Of a DNA stretch of 64,000 nt, positions 27,100 to 36,635 are shown in pieces; within the stretch, counting starts at the first letter, position 1; the number at the start of each line of letters is the position of its first letter. This DNA comes from Granulibacter bethesdensis (GTDB lineage Bacteria > Pseudomonadota > Alphaproteobacteria > Acetobacterales > Acetobacteraceae). Under the pieces are notes generated by a model, which searched no databases, was not told the DNA's origin, and worked only from the letters and a program-made list of their open reading frames with translations. The translations under genes and the position numbers were made by a program. The DNA lies in the NCBI RefSeq assembly GCF_001889525.1, contig NZ_CP018192.1, positions 1,152,501-1,216,500 on the forward strand, read 5' to 3'.

Positions 27100-28566
27100 T
27101 TATGCCGCGAGCGTATTCTTGTAAAAACGACCGTCTTTCATAATAATTTTGAAATTCCTGTCTGGATTGGCAATCAGCGTAATGTCTGTAAGCGGATTGC
27201 CATCCACCAGCAGAAGATCGGCATAGGCTCCTTTTTCCAGCACGCCGATTTTACCCGGATAAGGGCTGCGTGGGCCGCATAATTGCAGCAATGTGCCATT
27301 AGTACCGGTTGCCATGCGCAGAATGTCTGCATTGTCGTACCAGCGAGACAGCGTGGTCAGAATAGCACCCTGATTTTTGGTCATGGTCGGATTGAACAGG
27401 ATATCTGTACCCCAAGCGGTCTTGATTTTATAGTGCCGGGCCAGTTGATATGCGCGATCCGTGCCAGCAAACATGGCAAGCTGCTTGGCGCGATTTTTTG
27501 ATCCTTCCGGGTGGGGATTGGCAAATTGATTGTCGAGGAAAGCCTGCAGGCAGAGCCAGACATCTTTTTCCGCCAGCAGTCTTGCAGTTGTTTCATCCAT
27601 CAACTGACCATGCTCGACGCAGCGTACGCCGCTATGCACCGCGGTCTGGATCGCACGGGAGGTGTAGGCATGGACGGTTACATACGTATTCCAGTTCTCG
27701 GCGCAGGCAACGGCAGCCCTGAATTCGGCTTCGGTATACTGGCTGACATCAAGCGGATCATAATGTGATGTCACGCCGCCGCCTGCTGCCAGTTTGACCT
27801 GACTGGCACCGAGCATCAACTGCTCCCGAACCCGCTTGAGCACCTGATCGACACCATCAGAGATCATATCGGCGCCCAGCGTTTCGCTGTGGGAGAGGGG
27901 GGCTGCCGGCGGGGATGGTATTTCGTATGGAAAACGGAAATCACCATGGCCGGAGGTCTGTGAAATCATCGCACCGGATGGCCAGATCCGAGGGCCTGCA
28001 TTCAGCCCGCTATCAATGGCCCGTTTGAGTGCAAAGCTTGGACCGGCCATATCCCTGATGCTGGTGAAGCCTCGCAACAGGGTTCTGTGCGCTTCCTCCG
28101 CTGCGATCAGAGTGATGTAGCCGATATCGGCTGTCATCAACTCGTTCATGGGTAAGGCTGCCATCATGGCGTGCCAATGTGCGTCGATCAGACCCGGCAT
28201 CAGTGTTCCGCCGTGACCGTCGATAAGAATGGCCTCGTCCGGTATGGGCGTGCCATTCGGCTCGATCGCGTCGATCAGAGTACCTTTGACGACAAGTTGC
28301 CGCCCTGATTGTAGCGTTTTGGAAACACCATCGAAAAGCTGGATATTCCTGAACACGACCGGAGCTGCGGGAGGGGCGGGAATCGCGGCTGAGGCTTCTG
28401 TCAGGTACAGAGAAGCTCCGCCCAGCATGGCGGATGCACCGGCCAGAAAAGAGCGGCGGGAGAACTTCGCTTCAACCAGCGCATTGAGCCTGGCAAATCC
28501 CGGGCTGTGACAAAGACATGGCCCGGTTTCTGCTGGTTCGACAGTGTCACATCGACGCATGGCCAT
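27100..28566 (-). CDS. Tat-exported amidohydrolase family protein
   Basis: 488 residues. The N-terminus has a twin-arginine signal, SRRSFLAGASAMLGG (residues about 36-50), so the enzyme is probably folded before export to the periplasm. The amidohydrolase metal site is seen in GLIDAHWHAMM (HxH), KLAAGGGVTS, YVTVHAYTS, CVEHGQLMDE and the final Asp in AWGTDILF. Similar to imidazolonepropionase/prolidase-like amidohydrolases; substrate unknown. It ends 17 bp from hdeD. Confidence 0.85.
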   Translation of the reverse strand: MAMRRCDTVEPAETGPCLCHSPGFARLNALVEAKFSRRSFLAGASAMLGGASLYLTEASAAIPAPPAAPVVFRNIQLFDGVSKTLQSGRQLVVKGTLIDAIEPNGTPIPDEAILIDGHGGTLMPGLIDAHWHAMMAALPMNELMTADIGYITLIAAEEAHRTLLRGFTSIRDMAGPSFALKRAIDSGLNAGPRIWPSGAMISQTSGHGDFRFPYEIPSPPAAPLSHSETLGADMISDGVDQVLKRVREQLMLGASQVKLAAGGGVTSHYDPLDVSQYTEAEFRAAVACAENWNTYVTVHAYTSRAIQTAVHSGVRCVEHGQLMDETTARLLAEKDVWLCLQAFLDNQFANPHPEGSKNRAKQLAMFAGTDRAYQLARHYKIKTAWGTDILFNPTMTKNQGAILTTLSRWYDNADILRMATGTNGTLLQLCGPRSPYPGKIGVLEKGAYADLLLVDGNPLTDITLIANPDRNFKIIMKDGRFYKNTLAA

Positions 28567-28701
28567 CTCCGGGCTGAAGTTGTCGGCATGAGTCTCCAGT
28601 CAATCCTTAGAACAAAGGGGAACATATAGTTCCCCTCCGCCAAATAGTCAGAACGACAGACGCATTGTCTGCAGAAAGTCGGGGGTTGTCCCTGTTTCAA
28701 C

Positions 28702-28725
28702 CGGGTGCGCAGCAGCACGCACCCG
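28702..28725. terminator. Possible hairpin terminator after fumC
   Basis: CGGGTGCG, eight-base loop, then CGCACCCG, 21 bp past the fumC stop on the minus strand. The stem is strong, but no T-run follows in the fumC direction, so a rho-independent role is only possible. Confidence 0.4.
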
Positions 28726-28746
28726 ACCGAATCGAGGATATCAGCT

Positions 28747-30222
28747 TCAGGCGCCTGCGACGCCTTCACCGACCAGCTTCTGCGGATCGACCACCCGATT
28801 GAACGTTGCCTCGTCCACTTTGCCGGATTTGAGCGCTGCTTCCCGGAGCGTTGAACCATCAGCATTCGCCGCTTCGGCGATATGGGCCGCATTGTCGTAG
28901 CCGATGACCGGAGACAGGGCAGTGACCAGCATCAGGGACTGATCAACGCTCGCGTCGATGCGTGCGCGGTTCAGTTCCGTGCCTTCAATCGAGTAAACGC
29001 GCATCTTTTCGCACATATCGCCGAGGATACGCGCGGAATGCAGCACATTATTGATGATGATCGGGCGCATGGCATTCAGTTCAAAATTACCCTGACTGCC
29101 TGCGAACGCGACCGCATTGTCTTCGCCGATCACCTGGATGCAGACCATGACCATGGCTTCACACTGGGTCGGATTGACCTTACCGGGCATGATGGAGGAA
29201 CCCGGCTCGTTCTGCGGCAACAGCAATTCACCCAATCCGCAGCGTGGGCCGGAGGCAAGCCAGCGAATATCGTTAGCGATCTTCATCAGCGCGACCGCCA
29301 GTCCACGCAGGGCAGCCGAGGTAGCCACCATTGCGTCGAGCGAGCCCTGAGCCGAGAACTTGTTCGGCGCGGTGATGAAGGGTTTGCCCGTCAGTTCAGC
29401 AATTGTCTGAGCAATATCATGCCCGAAGCCCTTCGGCGCATTCAGGCCGGTTCCCACGGCGGTACCACCGGCAGCCAGCTTGTACAGACCCGCTTTGGAG
29501 GCGACGACATTGGCAATGGCATCCCGTACCTGTTGGGCGTAGCCGGACCATTCCTGACCAACGGTCAGCGGTACGGCATCCTGAAGGTGGGTGCGACCTG
29601 TCTTGACCACGTTCATCCACTGGCTCGCCTTGGCTTCAAGCGAAGCCGCGAAGGCTTCAGCCTGCGGCAGCAGGACGGTATCCAGTTCCAGTACGGTTGC
29701 AATATGCATTGCAGTCGGGAACGTGTCGTTGGACGACTGGCCCATATTCACGTGATCGTTAGGGTGAACCGGAGCCTGCGCACCCAGCGTACCCCCCAGA
29801 AGCTGGATCGCACGGTTGGACAGGACTTCATTGACGTTCATGTTTGACTGGGTGCCGGAGCCCGTCTGCCAGACATAAAGCGGAAAATTGTCATCCAGCT
29901 TGCCGGCAATGGTTTCCTCGGCCGCCTGAATGATGACCTTGGCGCGCCAGTCTGCAAGCCGTCCGGCCTTGGTATTCACGATGGCGGCTGCTTTCTTGAC
30001 GTAACCGTAAGCGTGATAAACTTCTTTCGGCATTTTATCGTTGCCGATGGAGAAGTGCTTCAGCGACCTCTGTGTTTGTGCACCCCAGTAGCGATTTGCC
30101 GGGACCATCACGGTACCCATGGAATCAAATTCCTGGCGCTCGCCGGGGGCATCAAGGCCGATCGGGACGTCTTTGTAGACAGGATTCTGGTCAGTATCAG
30201 ACGAGGAGGGGGGATTGCTCAT
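28747..30222 (-). CDS. fumC: Class II fumarase
   Basis: 491 residues from the ATG at 30222 (a GTG at 30240 is an alternative). Interconverts fumarate and malate in the TCA cycle without an Fe-S cluster. Signature GSSIMPGKVNPTQCE is intact; also VWQTGSGTQSNMNVNEVLSNRA, HPNDHVNMGQSSNDTFPTA and TGRTHLQDAVPLTVGQEWSGY. The N-terminus has a 30-residue Ser/Asp-rich extension. Its malate product is a substrate of the mqo gene 2 kb away. Confidence 0.95.
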   Translation of the reverse strand: MSNPPSSSDTDQNPVYKDVPIGLDAPGERQEFDSMGTVMVPANRYWGAQTQRSLKHFSIGNDKMPKEVYHAYGYVKKAAAIVNTKAGRLADWRAKVIIQAAEETIAGKLDDNFPLYVWQTGSGTQSNMNVNEVLSNRAIQLLGGTLGAQAPVHPNDHVNMGQSSNDTFPTAMHIATVLELDTVLLPQAEAFAASLEAKASQWMNVVKTGRTHLQDAVPLTVGQEWSGYAQQVRDAIANVVASKAGLYKLAAGGTAVGTGLNAPKGFGHDIAQTIAELTGKPFITAPNKFSAQGSLDAMVATSAALRGLAVALMKIANDIRWLASGPRCGLGELLLPQNEPGSSIMPGKVNPTQCEAMVMVCIQVIGEDNAVAFAGSQGNFELNAMRPIIINNVLHSARILGDMCEKMRVYSIEGTELNRARIDASVDQSLMLVTALSPVIGYDNAAHIAEAANADGSTLREAALKSGKVDEATFNRVVDPQKLVGEGVAGA

Positions 30223-30423
30223 GTCGGTATTTTTTCCCACTGGAAATTAGCGGCCTATGGAGGATGCCATGAGGCTATAGTAGCGTAAATTGCTGCATAT
30301 TCACGGCTTTCTAAAAAGAAAAATTTATAAAATTAAGCACTCCCTTATCGTCGTACAGGCTTTCCGTGTGGCACTATAGGTAAAGTCAGGCTCCAATTTA
30401 TTGTTAACAAAAACTTACAGGAT

Positions 30424-31722
30424 ATGCTGGTGGCTGCTGACTTTATCTGGAGGAAGAATAATATTCTGGATGATGGAAATGCGGATGTCACAGGATTGGT
30501 CGCTGATATTGCGACCATTGTGCATACAAATGGTCAGGAAAGCGAAGAGACGATCCAGCTGGTAGCCCGCCTTGGTGCCAGTCTCGGTCAGGCGATGTCA
30601 GTCATCCCTCAATGGGGATTTCTGTTGCTGCGCAATTCATCCGCTATAGACAATTTTCATCCGCATATTCTGCCTGCCACGCCTGATGCCGTTGTAATCG
30701 ACCGGGTTGCTGCAACCAGCCATGTGGCCGAGGCCCTGATTGATGGGCAGCTTGATCCTGAAACCGCGAGGGGACAGCTTGCCAAAGCCAGAAACCTGCC
30801 AGTTTCTCCAGATCATTTTTTTGCGTTTGCCTGTGCTATTGGGGCAGCCGCGCTTTCCGTTACATTCGGTATCTCTCATTTCTTTTCTGTTATCCTGACG
30901 GGCTGCAGCGCAGGGACAGGGGCTTATCTACGCCGTTTTATTGCCCGTGCAGGGGGAAATGGGCTGGTGCAGAGTTTTTGCGCCGCTTTGCTGGCAGGCG
31001 TGATCGGTGCTGTTGCAACGCGACTGAATCTGAGTTCAGAATTGCGGCTGATCGCGGTATGTCCGTGTATGGTGCTGGTTCCCGGACCGTTTCTTCTCAA
31101 TGGAACCCTCGACCTGCTGGGTAACCGGATGCCACTTGGCATAGCGAGGCTGAGCTTTGCCGGGATGATTCTGCTGGCCATCAGTGCCGGGCTGCTGACG
31201 GGATTGTTCCTGTGTGGCGTCACCTTGCCGCCCATGCCTGCCGGTCGGGAGGTTGCCCTGTGGATAACCGCTTTGGCCGGAGGAGTCGCAGCGGCCTGCT
31301 ATAGTGTATTTTTCTCAATGCCTCTTCGTCTGCTTGGCTGGCCTGTTGTTACGGCCATTGCGGCAGACACTGCCCGCTGGATCGCAATGGCCCTGTTCGG
31401 GGCCGGGCCAGTCATTGGCGCCAGCGTTGCGGGATTTGTTGCCTCCATTGTGTTGATGCCGGTTGCCAGACGCCATCATATTCCGTTCGCTGGAATTGGT
31501 TTTGCATCGGTGGTGTCACTTATGCCGGGTGTTTTTGTGTTCCGTATGTTTGCAGGGCTTTTGGCTTTGCAGCATGCTTCTTCCGCAGACGTGACCACTC
31601 TGCTGGAGGGAACGCTCACGGATGGGCTGACCGCGCTTCTGGTGGTTGCTGCGATGACCGTTGCAATCGTGGTGCCGAAACACACCTATGACGCATACAG
31701 GGCACGGCACATTGCGAGATGA
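30424..31722 (+). CDS. ThrE-type threonine/serine exporter family protein
   Basis: 432 residues combining a cytosolic N-terminal DUF1212-like part (VADIATIVHTNGQESEETIQLVARLGASLGQ) and a DUF3815-like C-terminal part in a single chain, as in ThrE. About ten membrane helices follow from residue 140 (DHFFAFACAIGAAALSVTFGIS..., LLAGVIGAVATRLNLSSELRLIAVCPCMVLVPGPFLLNG...). Start ATG at 30424 has only a weak AGGAT upstream. Substrate in this organism is not known. Confidence 0.82.
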   Translation: MLVAADFIWRKNNILDDGNADVTGLVADIATIVHTNGQESEETIQLVARLGASLGQAMSVIPQWGFLLLRNSSAIDNFHPHILPATPDAVVIDRVAATSHVAEALIDGQLDPETARGQLAKARNLPVSPDHFFAFACAIGAAALSVTFGISHFFSVILTGCSAGTGAYLRRFIARAGGNGLVQSFCAALLAGVIGAVATRLNLSSELRLIAVCPCMVLVPGPFLLNGTLDLLGNRMPLGIARLSFAGMILLAISAGLLTGLFLCGVTLPPMPAGREVALWITALAGGVAAACYSVFFSMPLRLLGWPVVTAIAADTARWIAMALFGAGPVIGASVAGFVASIVLMPVARRHHIPFAGIGFASVVSLMPGVFVFRMFAGLLALQHASSADVTTLLEGTLTDGLTALLVVAAMTVAIVVPKHTYDAYRARHIAR

Positions 31723-31803
31723 CTGACCGCGTTTTTATTCAAATGTCGTGTCGTACGACTTTGATTTTGATGATTTTGTAAGCAGTTTAAGTGAGGCAGC
31801 GAT

Positions 31804-32208
31804 ATGATCCGATGCGTCAGAATGTGGACCGGTCCGGATGGCAATTCACTCTTCGAGGAAGGAGTCATCACCCTCAAGGAGGGCGCGCGCGGTGACTTTG
31901 TGGGGCTTCCGATCAAGACTCAATATATCTCCTTTCAGGAGACAAAGTCCGGTGGATCCTATGAATGGCATCAGGATCCGGTGCCGCGTTTCGTGATCAC
32001 TCTTTCCGGGACGCTTGAATTTGAAACCAAATCCGGTGCGACCTTCACCATACGCCCGGGCGATATTCTGCTGGCACAGGATAACAGCGGCTCAGGCCAT
32101 AAATGGCGGCTGATCGGAGATGATCCCTGGCGCCGGGCTTATGTGGTTTATGAAGAATCCGAAGATCTCCGTTTCACTCCCGTGCCTCACAAGGAATCTG
32201 CTGAATGA
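31804..32208 (+). CDS. Small cupin-domain protein
   Basis: 134 residues. A single cupin barrel: YEWHQDPVPRFVITLSGTLEFETKSGATFTIRPGDILLAQDNSGSGHKWRLIG, with His residues at the two metal motifs. No enzyme class can be assigned; it could be a sensor or an isomerase-like sugar/acid-binding protein. The stop overlaps the mqo start (ATGA), so the two proteins are produced together. Confidence 0.8.
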   Translation: MIRCVRMWTGPDGNSLFEEGVITLKEGARGDFVGLPIKTQYISFQETKSGGSYEWHQDPVPRFVITLSGTLEFETKSGATFTIRPGDILLAQDNSGSGHKWRLIGDDPWRRAYVVYEESEDLRFTPVPHKESAE

Positions 32209-33701
32209 CCAGCCCTGCCAATGTACGTCCTGATATTGTCCTGATCGGCGCCGGTATCATGGGTGCAACCTTTGGCACCCTGCTGAAGGAACTCAACCCG
32301 TCCTACAGCATGATGATGTTCGAGCGCCTCAGTGATTGCGGGCAGGAAAGCTCGCAATCATGGAACAATGCAGGTACGGGGCATGCAGCCAATTGCGAGC
32401 TGAATTATACGCCTCAGCGTCCTGATGGTACGGTGGAAATTACCCAGGCGCTCAAGGTCAATACAGAGTTCGATCTGTCGCGCCAGCTTTGGTCCTATCT
32501 GGTGACGAAGGGGGCCATTCCTGATCCACAGGCCTTTATCCATCCCTGCCCGCATATGAGCATGGTGTGGGGCGCTGAAAACGTCGCTTTTCTCAAGGCG
32601 CGTTTTCAGGCGATGTCTGCCCACCATTGCTATCATGGCATGGAGTATACGGAGGATGGGGCGCAGATCGAAAAATGGGCGCCCCTGACCATGGAGGGGC
32701 GTGATCCCGCCAGGCCTGTTGCGGCAACGCGTATTATTACCGGCACCGATGTGGATTACGGCTCCCTGACTCATCTGCTTGTGGCTCATCTCAAGGCGCA
32801 GCCTGACTTCGACCTTCATTATAATACCGAGGTAGAGGGACTGGATCGGGAGCCGGATGGCCGCTGGCGTGTCACCTTCAAGGATGTCAATAGCGGCGAA
32901 CGTCATTCTGTTTCCGCCGGCTTCGTCTTTATCGGTGCTGGGGGGGCTTCGATCGATCTGCTGCAAAAGTCGAATATTCCCGAAGGAAAGGGATATGGAG
33001 GCTTCCCGGTCAGCGGGATCTGGCTGCGTTGCGATGTGGACGCGGTCACGCAGCGTCATCATGCCAAAGTGTATGGCAAGGCTTCCAGCGGTTCTCCGCC
33101 CATGTCGGTGCCGCATCTGGATACACGCGTGATCGACGGCAAGACGTCTCTGCTGTTCGGGCCTTATGCGGGTTTCTCGACGAAGTTCCTGAAGCATGGA
33201 TCGCTGACCGATCTGTTCGGCTCGATTACCCTTCATAATATCGGGCCTTTGCTCGATGTTGGCCGACATAACATGGAGCTGACCGAGTATTTGATTGCGC
33301 AGGTTCTGCAGACGCACCATCACCAGTTTGAAATGCTCAAGGCCTTCTTCCCGAATGCGAAACGGGCGGACTGGAAAGAGGCCGTCGCCGGACAGCGTGT
33401 GCAGGTGATCAAGCCTTATCCGGATGGCGGTGGCTTTCTGGAGTTCGGCACCGAAATCGTGCCTGCGGCGGATCATTCATTGGTGGCTCTGTTGGGAGCG
33501 TCTCCTGGTGCCTCCACGGCGGCGGCTATTGCGCTGGAGGTGCTGGAAGCCTGCTTTGCGGATCGCCTGACCGATGATGCGTGGCTACCGGCCCTCAAGC
33601 GGATTATTCCGACCTACGGGATCGACCTGCGTGAGGATGCTGAAGCCTGTCGTGCCAGCCGGGCTGCAACGGCTTCTATTCTGAATATCGATAATATCTG
33701 A
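32205..33701 (+). CDS. mqo: Malate:quinone oxidoreductase
   Basis: 498-residue FAD enzyme that oxidises malate and feeds electrons to the quinone pool. N-terminal Rossmann motif DIVLIGAGIMGATFGTLL, family block QSWNNAGTGHAANCELNYTPQ and C-terminal VAGQRVQVIKPYPDGGGFLEFGTEIV are all MQO-specific. Membrane-peripheral. Acetic acid bacteria commonly use MQO as the malate-oxidising enzyme. It is coupled to the cupin gene and ends at the left flank of the island. Confidence 0.96.
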   Translation: MTSPANVRPDIVLIGAGIMGATFGTLLKELNPSYSMMMFERLSDCGQESSQSWNNAGTGHAANCELNYTPQRPDGTVEITQALKVNTEFDLSRQLWSYLVTKGAIPDPQAFIHPCPHMSMVWGAENVAFLKARFQAMSAHHCYHGMEYTEDGAQIEKWAPLTMEGRDPARPVAATRIITGTDVDYGSLTHLLVAHLKAQPDFDLHYNTEVEGLDREPDGRWRVTFKDVNSGERHSVSAGFVFIGAGGASIDLLQKSNIPEGKGYGGFPVSGIWLRCDVDAVTQRHHAKVYGKASSGSPPMSVPHLDTRVIDGKTSLLFGPYAGFSTKFLKHGSLTDLFGSITLHNIGPLLDVGRHNMELTEYLIAQVLQTHHHQFEMLKAFFPNAKRADWKEAVAGQRVQVIKPYPDGGGFLEFGTEIVPAADHSLVALLGASPGASTAAAIALEVLEACFADRLTDDAWLPALKRIIPTYGIDLREDAEACRASRAATASILNIDNI

Positions 33702-34149
33702 TATGGCTGCCCCGGATAAACCAATTCCCGTTTGTCCGGGGTATGTCTGTTGGATTGCGGCCAATCGCGCTGATCGAGATGGTGCGGCCAGCAAATCCTT
33801 TGCGCGCTGATACGCCCAAATCCCTGACCGGTTCCTTTGTGCCTGCAAAGTCCACATAAAACGGTGTGTAGACATCTGGCACGAACGTCGTGCAACCCAG
33901 GAAGCGATGGCGGGCCGCGCCAGACCCGGATGAGCACTATGTCTACACCATAGCCCTCTAAATCCCGATTTCGAAACATTCCTGCCGGTCAGCGCCGCGA
34001 TTGGACCGTCCGTTACGCCGACACCAGCCATTCGCGTCTCCACTTAAGTCCCCGTCGTATACTCGGGCCTACGGGCGAACGGAACGCCGGCTTTGAGATC
34101 ATAATCTAACTAAGAGGCCGTCGTTCAGCGGATATCAGGCGCTATTCGG
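33702..34149. other. 448-bp gap at the left border of the island
   Basis: No recognised gene. A minus-strand open frame of 68 codons at 33676-33882 starts from a GTG but matches no family I know. A perfect 10-bp inverted repeat, GTGTAGACAT at 33866-33875 and its complement at 33939-33948, sits inside. I looked for a copy of the tRNA-Ser 3' end here and did not find one. The host-to-island switch is somewhere in this gap. Confidence 0.55.
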
Positions 34150-36063
34150 TCATGCGACGTGAACCTGAGTCAGTCGCTGAAAATGCCCTCCCTGCAAACC
34201 CTCAAACGATGCGCCCGTGATGATGATCTGCGCTCCGTCGAAAGCGTCGGTGGCGAGGAGATCGATGAACGGCTGAACAATGAAGTTCTCCTTGTCGCCG
34301 ATCGCTTCGCCCAGAAAATCGCCGGGCACATCGACGATCGTGAGGCCGGGGTAATGACAGCTAGGAGCGGGCGACAATGTCAGCAGTCCATAGTGATACG
34401 CCATCAGAAAATAGAGCGAGTCGGTGCCTCCGAGCGCCTTGGCCCAGGGGCGCCGACCGACAAGAATGCGGATCTGGCGCCCGGAGAGTTCAATGCGGAC
34501 GCTATTGTGCCGCCACGTTCCCGGCTGAAGCCCGTTCAGGGCCGTAAGATACGCGTTCATGCCATCTTCGAGCAGGCCAGCCGCCGCATCGAAATCTAAG
34601 GCGCGGATTGCGTTGCCGACACGCTCCTCGATCGGCTCGATCTTCTTTTGCAGCTTGGCAATCTGGTTGGTCAGGTCCGCGCCGACCGCAAGCGCCGCGT
34701 CCACTCGGTAGAGCTGTCGATAGCGTTCATCAAGCTGGCCGAGCGCCATATCGAGGGCAGTGATCCCGTCCTGAACCAGTGCCCCCATGACGGTGCGGGT
34801 CGGTATCAGCTCCCGTTCGATCGCCTGTAGCTCAGACTCTGCCCTAGCCAGAAGAGCGGACTGTTTATCCTGTTCACGGGCAAGTACCGTCAGCAGCTGA
34901 TCGGCCTCGGCGAGTTCCGCCGCGAGGCGGTCACGCTCGAACCGGAGCCGGGCTGCGCCCAGTCCCTCGATTTCAGGTTCCGGTGGCAGGTGCTGATGAC
35001 AGAGGAAGCAATCGTCGCTGTGCCCAAGTGCGGGCTGTACGACTTGGTCGCATGCCGGACAGTGGGTGATCCGCAGATCTGCGAGTACCGCACCCGCGTC
35101 TGCGGCGCGATCCATACGTTCGATCTCCTCCACCAGATCGGCACGGTACCGCTTCAGCTCTACCCCGCGCTCCGTGGTTGCCTGATGGGCCTTCGCGGCG
35201 GATTCGAGTCGCGCGGCCGCGTCCGCGCGAAGATGTCCCAGCTCGCCGATGCGACTGCGCTGATCCTCAGCGATCGCTATGTCCGCGGCATTGGACAATA
35301 GAACTTCCCGCTCGCGGTGCAGGCGAGTCAAATGCTGATCGAGCCGTTGGCGCGCCGAGGCGATGGTAGCGGTGCTGACGCCGAGCTGGATATCGTCCTC
35401 GTCCAGGAGGTCGCGGGTTAGCTCGTTCAACGTCATGATGTAATGCTCACGCCGCACAGCTAGGCGTTCGGCCTGCATCTTCAAGTTAATCAGCTGACCG
35501 TAATCCTCGCTGAAGACATGTTCGGCGAGTCCAAGGAACTGGAGGAGGCTGGCAAGTTGTTCGCTTTCAGGCTGGCGGTCGGCGATGTCCGACCATAGGC
35601 TCTGGCGCCGGTAGATATGGCGAAGCAACATGCGAAAGCTGAGTTCGGGCCAGGTCTGGCCCGACATAGGATTGCCCTTTGGAAAATTGAGGAGCGGAAT
35701 GCCGAGCCTTTCCAGCAGCCAGTGCTGGAAGTCACGAGCCATCATCGGCTCCTGGTCGACGAAGATCTTCCCACGGTTGCCTGGTTCGGTCCACCGCCGC
35801 GAAATCCAGATTTCGTCGTCGCCGATCCGGATCTGCGCAGCCGCGGCGTCGTATTTGGTCGAGAGCCCTTCGCCTTCGGCCTCTTCGAACGGATTGGCGC
35901 CTGGGTCACCGAGCAGGAAATCCAGGGTCTCAAGCCATTTGGTCTTGCCGGTGTTTGGGCGCCCGACGAGCAGGTTCACCCCCGGAGTGAAGCTCAGGCT
36001 CTCCTTGCCACCGCCGGCGAGGCGGCGATTGAGCGAGAGGATCGAGAGGAAGGGAGCAGTCAT
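34150..36063 (-). CDS. DUF3732-like SMC/Rad50-type ATPase of an ABC-3C-like system
   Basis: 637-residue ATPase that should power a tripartite defence complex. N-terminal Walker A GRPNTGKT (34-41) is followed by a long coiled-coil region. Its hinge is a four-Cys zinc site CPAC..CFLC (Cys335, 338, 352, 355). The C-terminal lobe has signature-like LGGTDS (544-549) and a Walker B-like strand LTIVDVPGDF (Asp578), where the usual catalytic Glu after Asp is not seen. Start overlaps the stop of the middle-component gene (ATGA). Homology to DUF3732/ABC-3C is my reading of fold and context, not a search. Confidence 0.72.
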   Translation of the reverse strand: MTAPFLSILSLNRRLAGGGKESLSFTPGVNLLVGRPNTGKTKWLETLDFLLGDPGANPFEEAEGEGLSTKYDAAAAQIRIGDDEIWISRRWTEPGNRGKIFVDQEPMMARDFQHWLLERLGIPLLNFPKGNPMSGQTWPELSFRMLLRHIYRRQSLWSDIADRQPESEQLASLLQFLGLAEHVFSEDYGQLINLKMQAERLAVRREHYIMTLNELTRDLLDEDDIQLGVSTATIASARQRLDQHLTRLHREREVLLSNAADIAIAEDQRSRIGELGHLRADAAARLESAAKAHQATTERGVELKRYRADLVEEIERMDRAADAGAVLADLRITHCPACDQVVQPALGHSDDCFLCHQHLPPEPEIEGLGAARLRFERDRLAAELAEADQLLTVLAREQDKQSALLARAESELQAIERELIPTRTVMGALVQDGITALDMALGQLDERYRQLYRVDAALAVGADLTNQIAKLQKKIEPIEERVGNAIRALDFDAAAGLLEDGMNAYLTALNGLQPGTWRHNSVRIELSGRQIRILVGRRPWAKALGGTDSLYFLMAYHYGLLTLSPAPSCHYPGLTIVDVPGDFLGEAIGDKENFIVQPFIDLLATDAFDGAQIIITGASFEGLQGGHFQRLTQVHVA

Positions 36064-36635
36064 CGGCGAATTACCTTGCCCATTTCACGACGCCCAACCT
36101 CCGCGTCGAACAGCCGATAGATTAGGTCTTTGAGAAAGGTTCCGGAGCGTGAACCGAAGACGGTTTTCACCTCGCGCAGCCGCTGGACAAGCGGGGTGAA
36201 TGAGGGACGTTCAACAAGCAGCTTCGCGCGGTTCTTCCCCAAGGCCGTCAGGCTGATCTGATAGGACTTCTTCTGCTTCTCGACGTGGATGAGTTGCTTG
36301 GCCTCCAGATGCGCGAGCACATGGTAATAACGCTTATCCCACGGGCCGTAGTGGTGTCGCACCATTGAAGCCTCCACCGCATCACCGTCTGATTGAGCCG
36401 CCTCTCCCTCAGGCACTTCCGGCGCTTTGCCAACCGCTGCTCGGGCAACTTCGAAGAAGTCGGGGTAGCGCGTGAAGAAATCCAGCTTCGCCATCTTGGT
36501 GAGGCCGTCGATGCGCCCGGCCGTTCCGCAGATATGCATCAGCAAAAGCAAGCGCGCGGCATGAAACTCTAGGATGTCGTCGGCAGCGAGCGGCAAACTC
36601 GCAGGTTGAGCGCCGAGGCGGTTGAGCGACTTCAT
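36060..36635 (-). CDS. Winged-helix middle component of an ABC-3C-like system
   Basis: 191 residues. The N-terminal part has the family-like phrase IDGLTKMAKLDFFTRYPDFFEVA, then an acidic spacer and a winged-helix stretch MVRHHYGPWDKRYYHVLAHLEAKQLIHVEKQKKSYQISLTALG. Such middle components link the effector to the ATPase in ABC-3C systems. It overlaps both neighbours by 4 bp (ATGA at each end), so the three proteins are made together. No enzymatic motif. Confidence 0.7.
   Translation of the reverse strand: MKSLNRLGAQPASLPLAADDILEFHAARLLLLMHICGTAGRIDGLTKMAKLDFFTRYPDFFEVARAAVGKAPEVPEGEAAQSDGDAVEASMVRHHYGPWDKRYYHVLAHLEAKQLIHVEKQKKSYQISLTALGKNRAKLLVERPSFTPLVQRLREVKTVFGSRSGTFLKDLIYRLFDAEVGRREMGKVIRR

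Noticed and set aside
32358-33476. 372-codon minus-strand open frame
   Set aside because: Antisense to mqo, whose motifs are all intact.
33702-34149. Direct repeat of the tRNA-Ser 3' end as left att site
   Set aside because: Looked for the acceptor/T-arm sequence in the gap and did not find it by eye.
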